Of a stretch of DNA of 5,800 nucleotides, positions 5,464-5,800 are shown piece after piece. Position 1 is the first letter of the stretch. Every line of letters begins with the position of its first letter. The position numbers and the translations under genes were made by a program. The DNA lies in contig CAMPBZ010000080.1 of assembly GCA_946641795.1 (NCBI GenBank), forward strand, positions 1 to 5,800, written 5' to 3'. The notes below the pieces were generated by a model. That model saw only the letters and a list, made by a program, of their open reading frames with translations. It was not told the DNA's origin and made no database searches. Origin of the DNA: an uncultured Clostridia bacterium (GTDB taxonomy: Bacteria > Bacillota > Clostridia > Oscillospirales > CAG-272).

Positions 5464-5800
5464 ATGGATATTGAAAGCACCGAGTTTGACTTTGAAAACC
5501 GGATTGTGAGCACCGGCTTTACCCCGGAGGATTCGGACGTTGACTATTCCCTTCGCCCCAAACACCTGGACGAATATATCGGGCAAACAAAGGTCAAGGA
5601 AAACTTGAAAGTTTATATTGAGGCGGCCAAAAAGCGCGGCGAACCGCTGGATCACGTCCTGCTTTACGGCCCTCCCGGATTGGGTAAAACCACCCTTTCC
5701 AACATTATTGCCGCCGAAATGGGGGTCAACATTCGCGTAACCTCCGGCCCGGCAATTGAAAAGCAAGGCGATCTTGCCGCCATTCTGACCAACCTGAACG
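5464..5800 (+). CDS. ruvB: Holliday junction branch migration ATPase RuvB, N-terminal part, cut by window edge
   Basis: RuvB is the AAA+ hexameric motor that pumps DNA through the RuvA-bound junction. Only the first 112 codons are present; the full protein is usually about 330-350 residues. Visible features are a variable acidic N-terminus (about 1-28), the RuvB signature LRPKHLDEYIGQ (30-41), DHVLLYGPPGLGKTT (63-77) containing Walker A with Lys75, and SGPAIEKQGDLAAIL (94-108), which is highly specific to RuvB. Walker B, the sensors and the winged-helix domain lie beyond the window. ATG at 5464 has AAAGGGG (5447-5453) 10 nt upstream. The 20-nt gap after ruvA with no terminator supports co-transcription from the promoter upstream of the DUF951 gene. 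Confidence 0.98.
   Translation, partial: MDIESTEFDFENRIVSTGFTPEDSDVDYSLRPKHLDEYIGQTKVKENLKVYIEAAKKRGEPLDHVLLYGPPGLGKTTLSNIIAAEMGVNIRVTSGPAIEKQGDLAAILTNLN

Noticed and set aside
4966..5766. Open frame on the minus strand opposite ruvA and ruvB (about 266 codons)
   Set aside because: It overlaps two well-supported genes of normal length and has no family resemblance or promoter.
1..5800. Mobile element, CRISPR array, toxin-antitoxin or defence system
   Set aside because: Every substantial stretch is taken by a recognisable core gene. No transposase, integrase, spaced direct repeats, inverted terminal repeats or compositionally odd gene was seen.

Overview
The window looks like an ordinary housekeeping segment of a low-to-mid-GC Gram-positive bacterium, most likely one of the Clostridia (Oscillospiraceae/Ruminococcaceae-like). 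Four things point that way. An EcfA1-EcfA2-EcfT-TruA gene string is typical of Firmicutes. RuvC is present, whereas Bacilli normally use RecU instead. A DUF951 protein, a mostly Firmicutes family, is present. Consensus sigma-A promoters and AGGAGG-type ribosome binding sites occur throughout. Assignment below class level is inference.

The layout is two divergent transcription units that start from a 175-bp AT-rich intergenic region (4402-4576). The leftward unit (minus strand) reads ruvC, a class I SAM-dependent methyltransferase, ecfA1, ecfA2, ecfT and truA. Truncated truA runs off the left edge. Gaps are 15, 35 and 30 nt around the methyltransferase and before truA. ecfA1/ecfA2 overlap by 8 nt and ecfA2/ecfT by 1 nt, so one polycistronic message is likely. 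The rightward unit reads a 66-residue DUF951 protein, ruvA and ruvB, with ruvB cut by the right edge. Each unit has its own near-perfect sigma-A promoter with a 17-bp spacer and an extended -10 (TGn) element.

The genes serve three processes. RuvA and RuvB migrate Holliday junctions and RuvC cleaves them; here ruvC is split from ruvAB and transcribed the opposite way. EcfA1, EcfA2 and EcfT form the shared energising module of a group II ECF vitamin/micronutrient importer. No substrate-binding S component is encoded here, so these must lie elsewhere. TruA and the methyltransferase modify RNA (TruA certainly, the methyltransferase probably).

No terminator, tRNA, rRNA, CRISPR array, mobile element or phage-like gene is visible, and coding density is very high. 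I see no convincing undescribed system. The points worth a second look are modest: a roughly 30-residue basic insertion in EcfA2, an altered second coupling motif in EcfT, a methyltransferase lacking the expected m5C cysteine, the DUF951-ruvAB arrangement, and small repeats between the two promoters.
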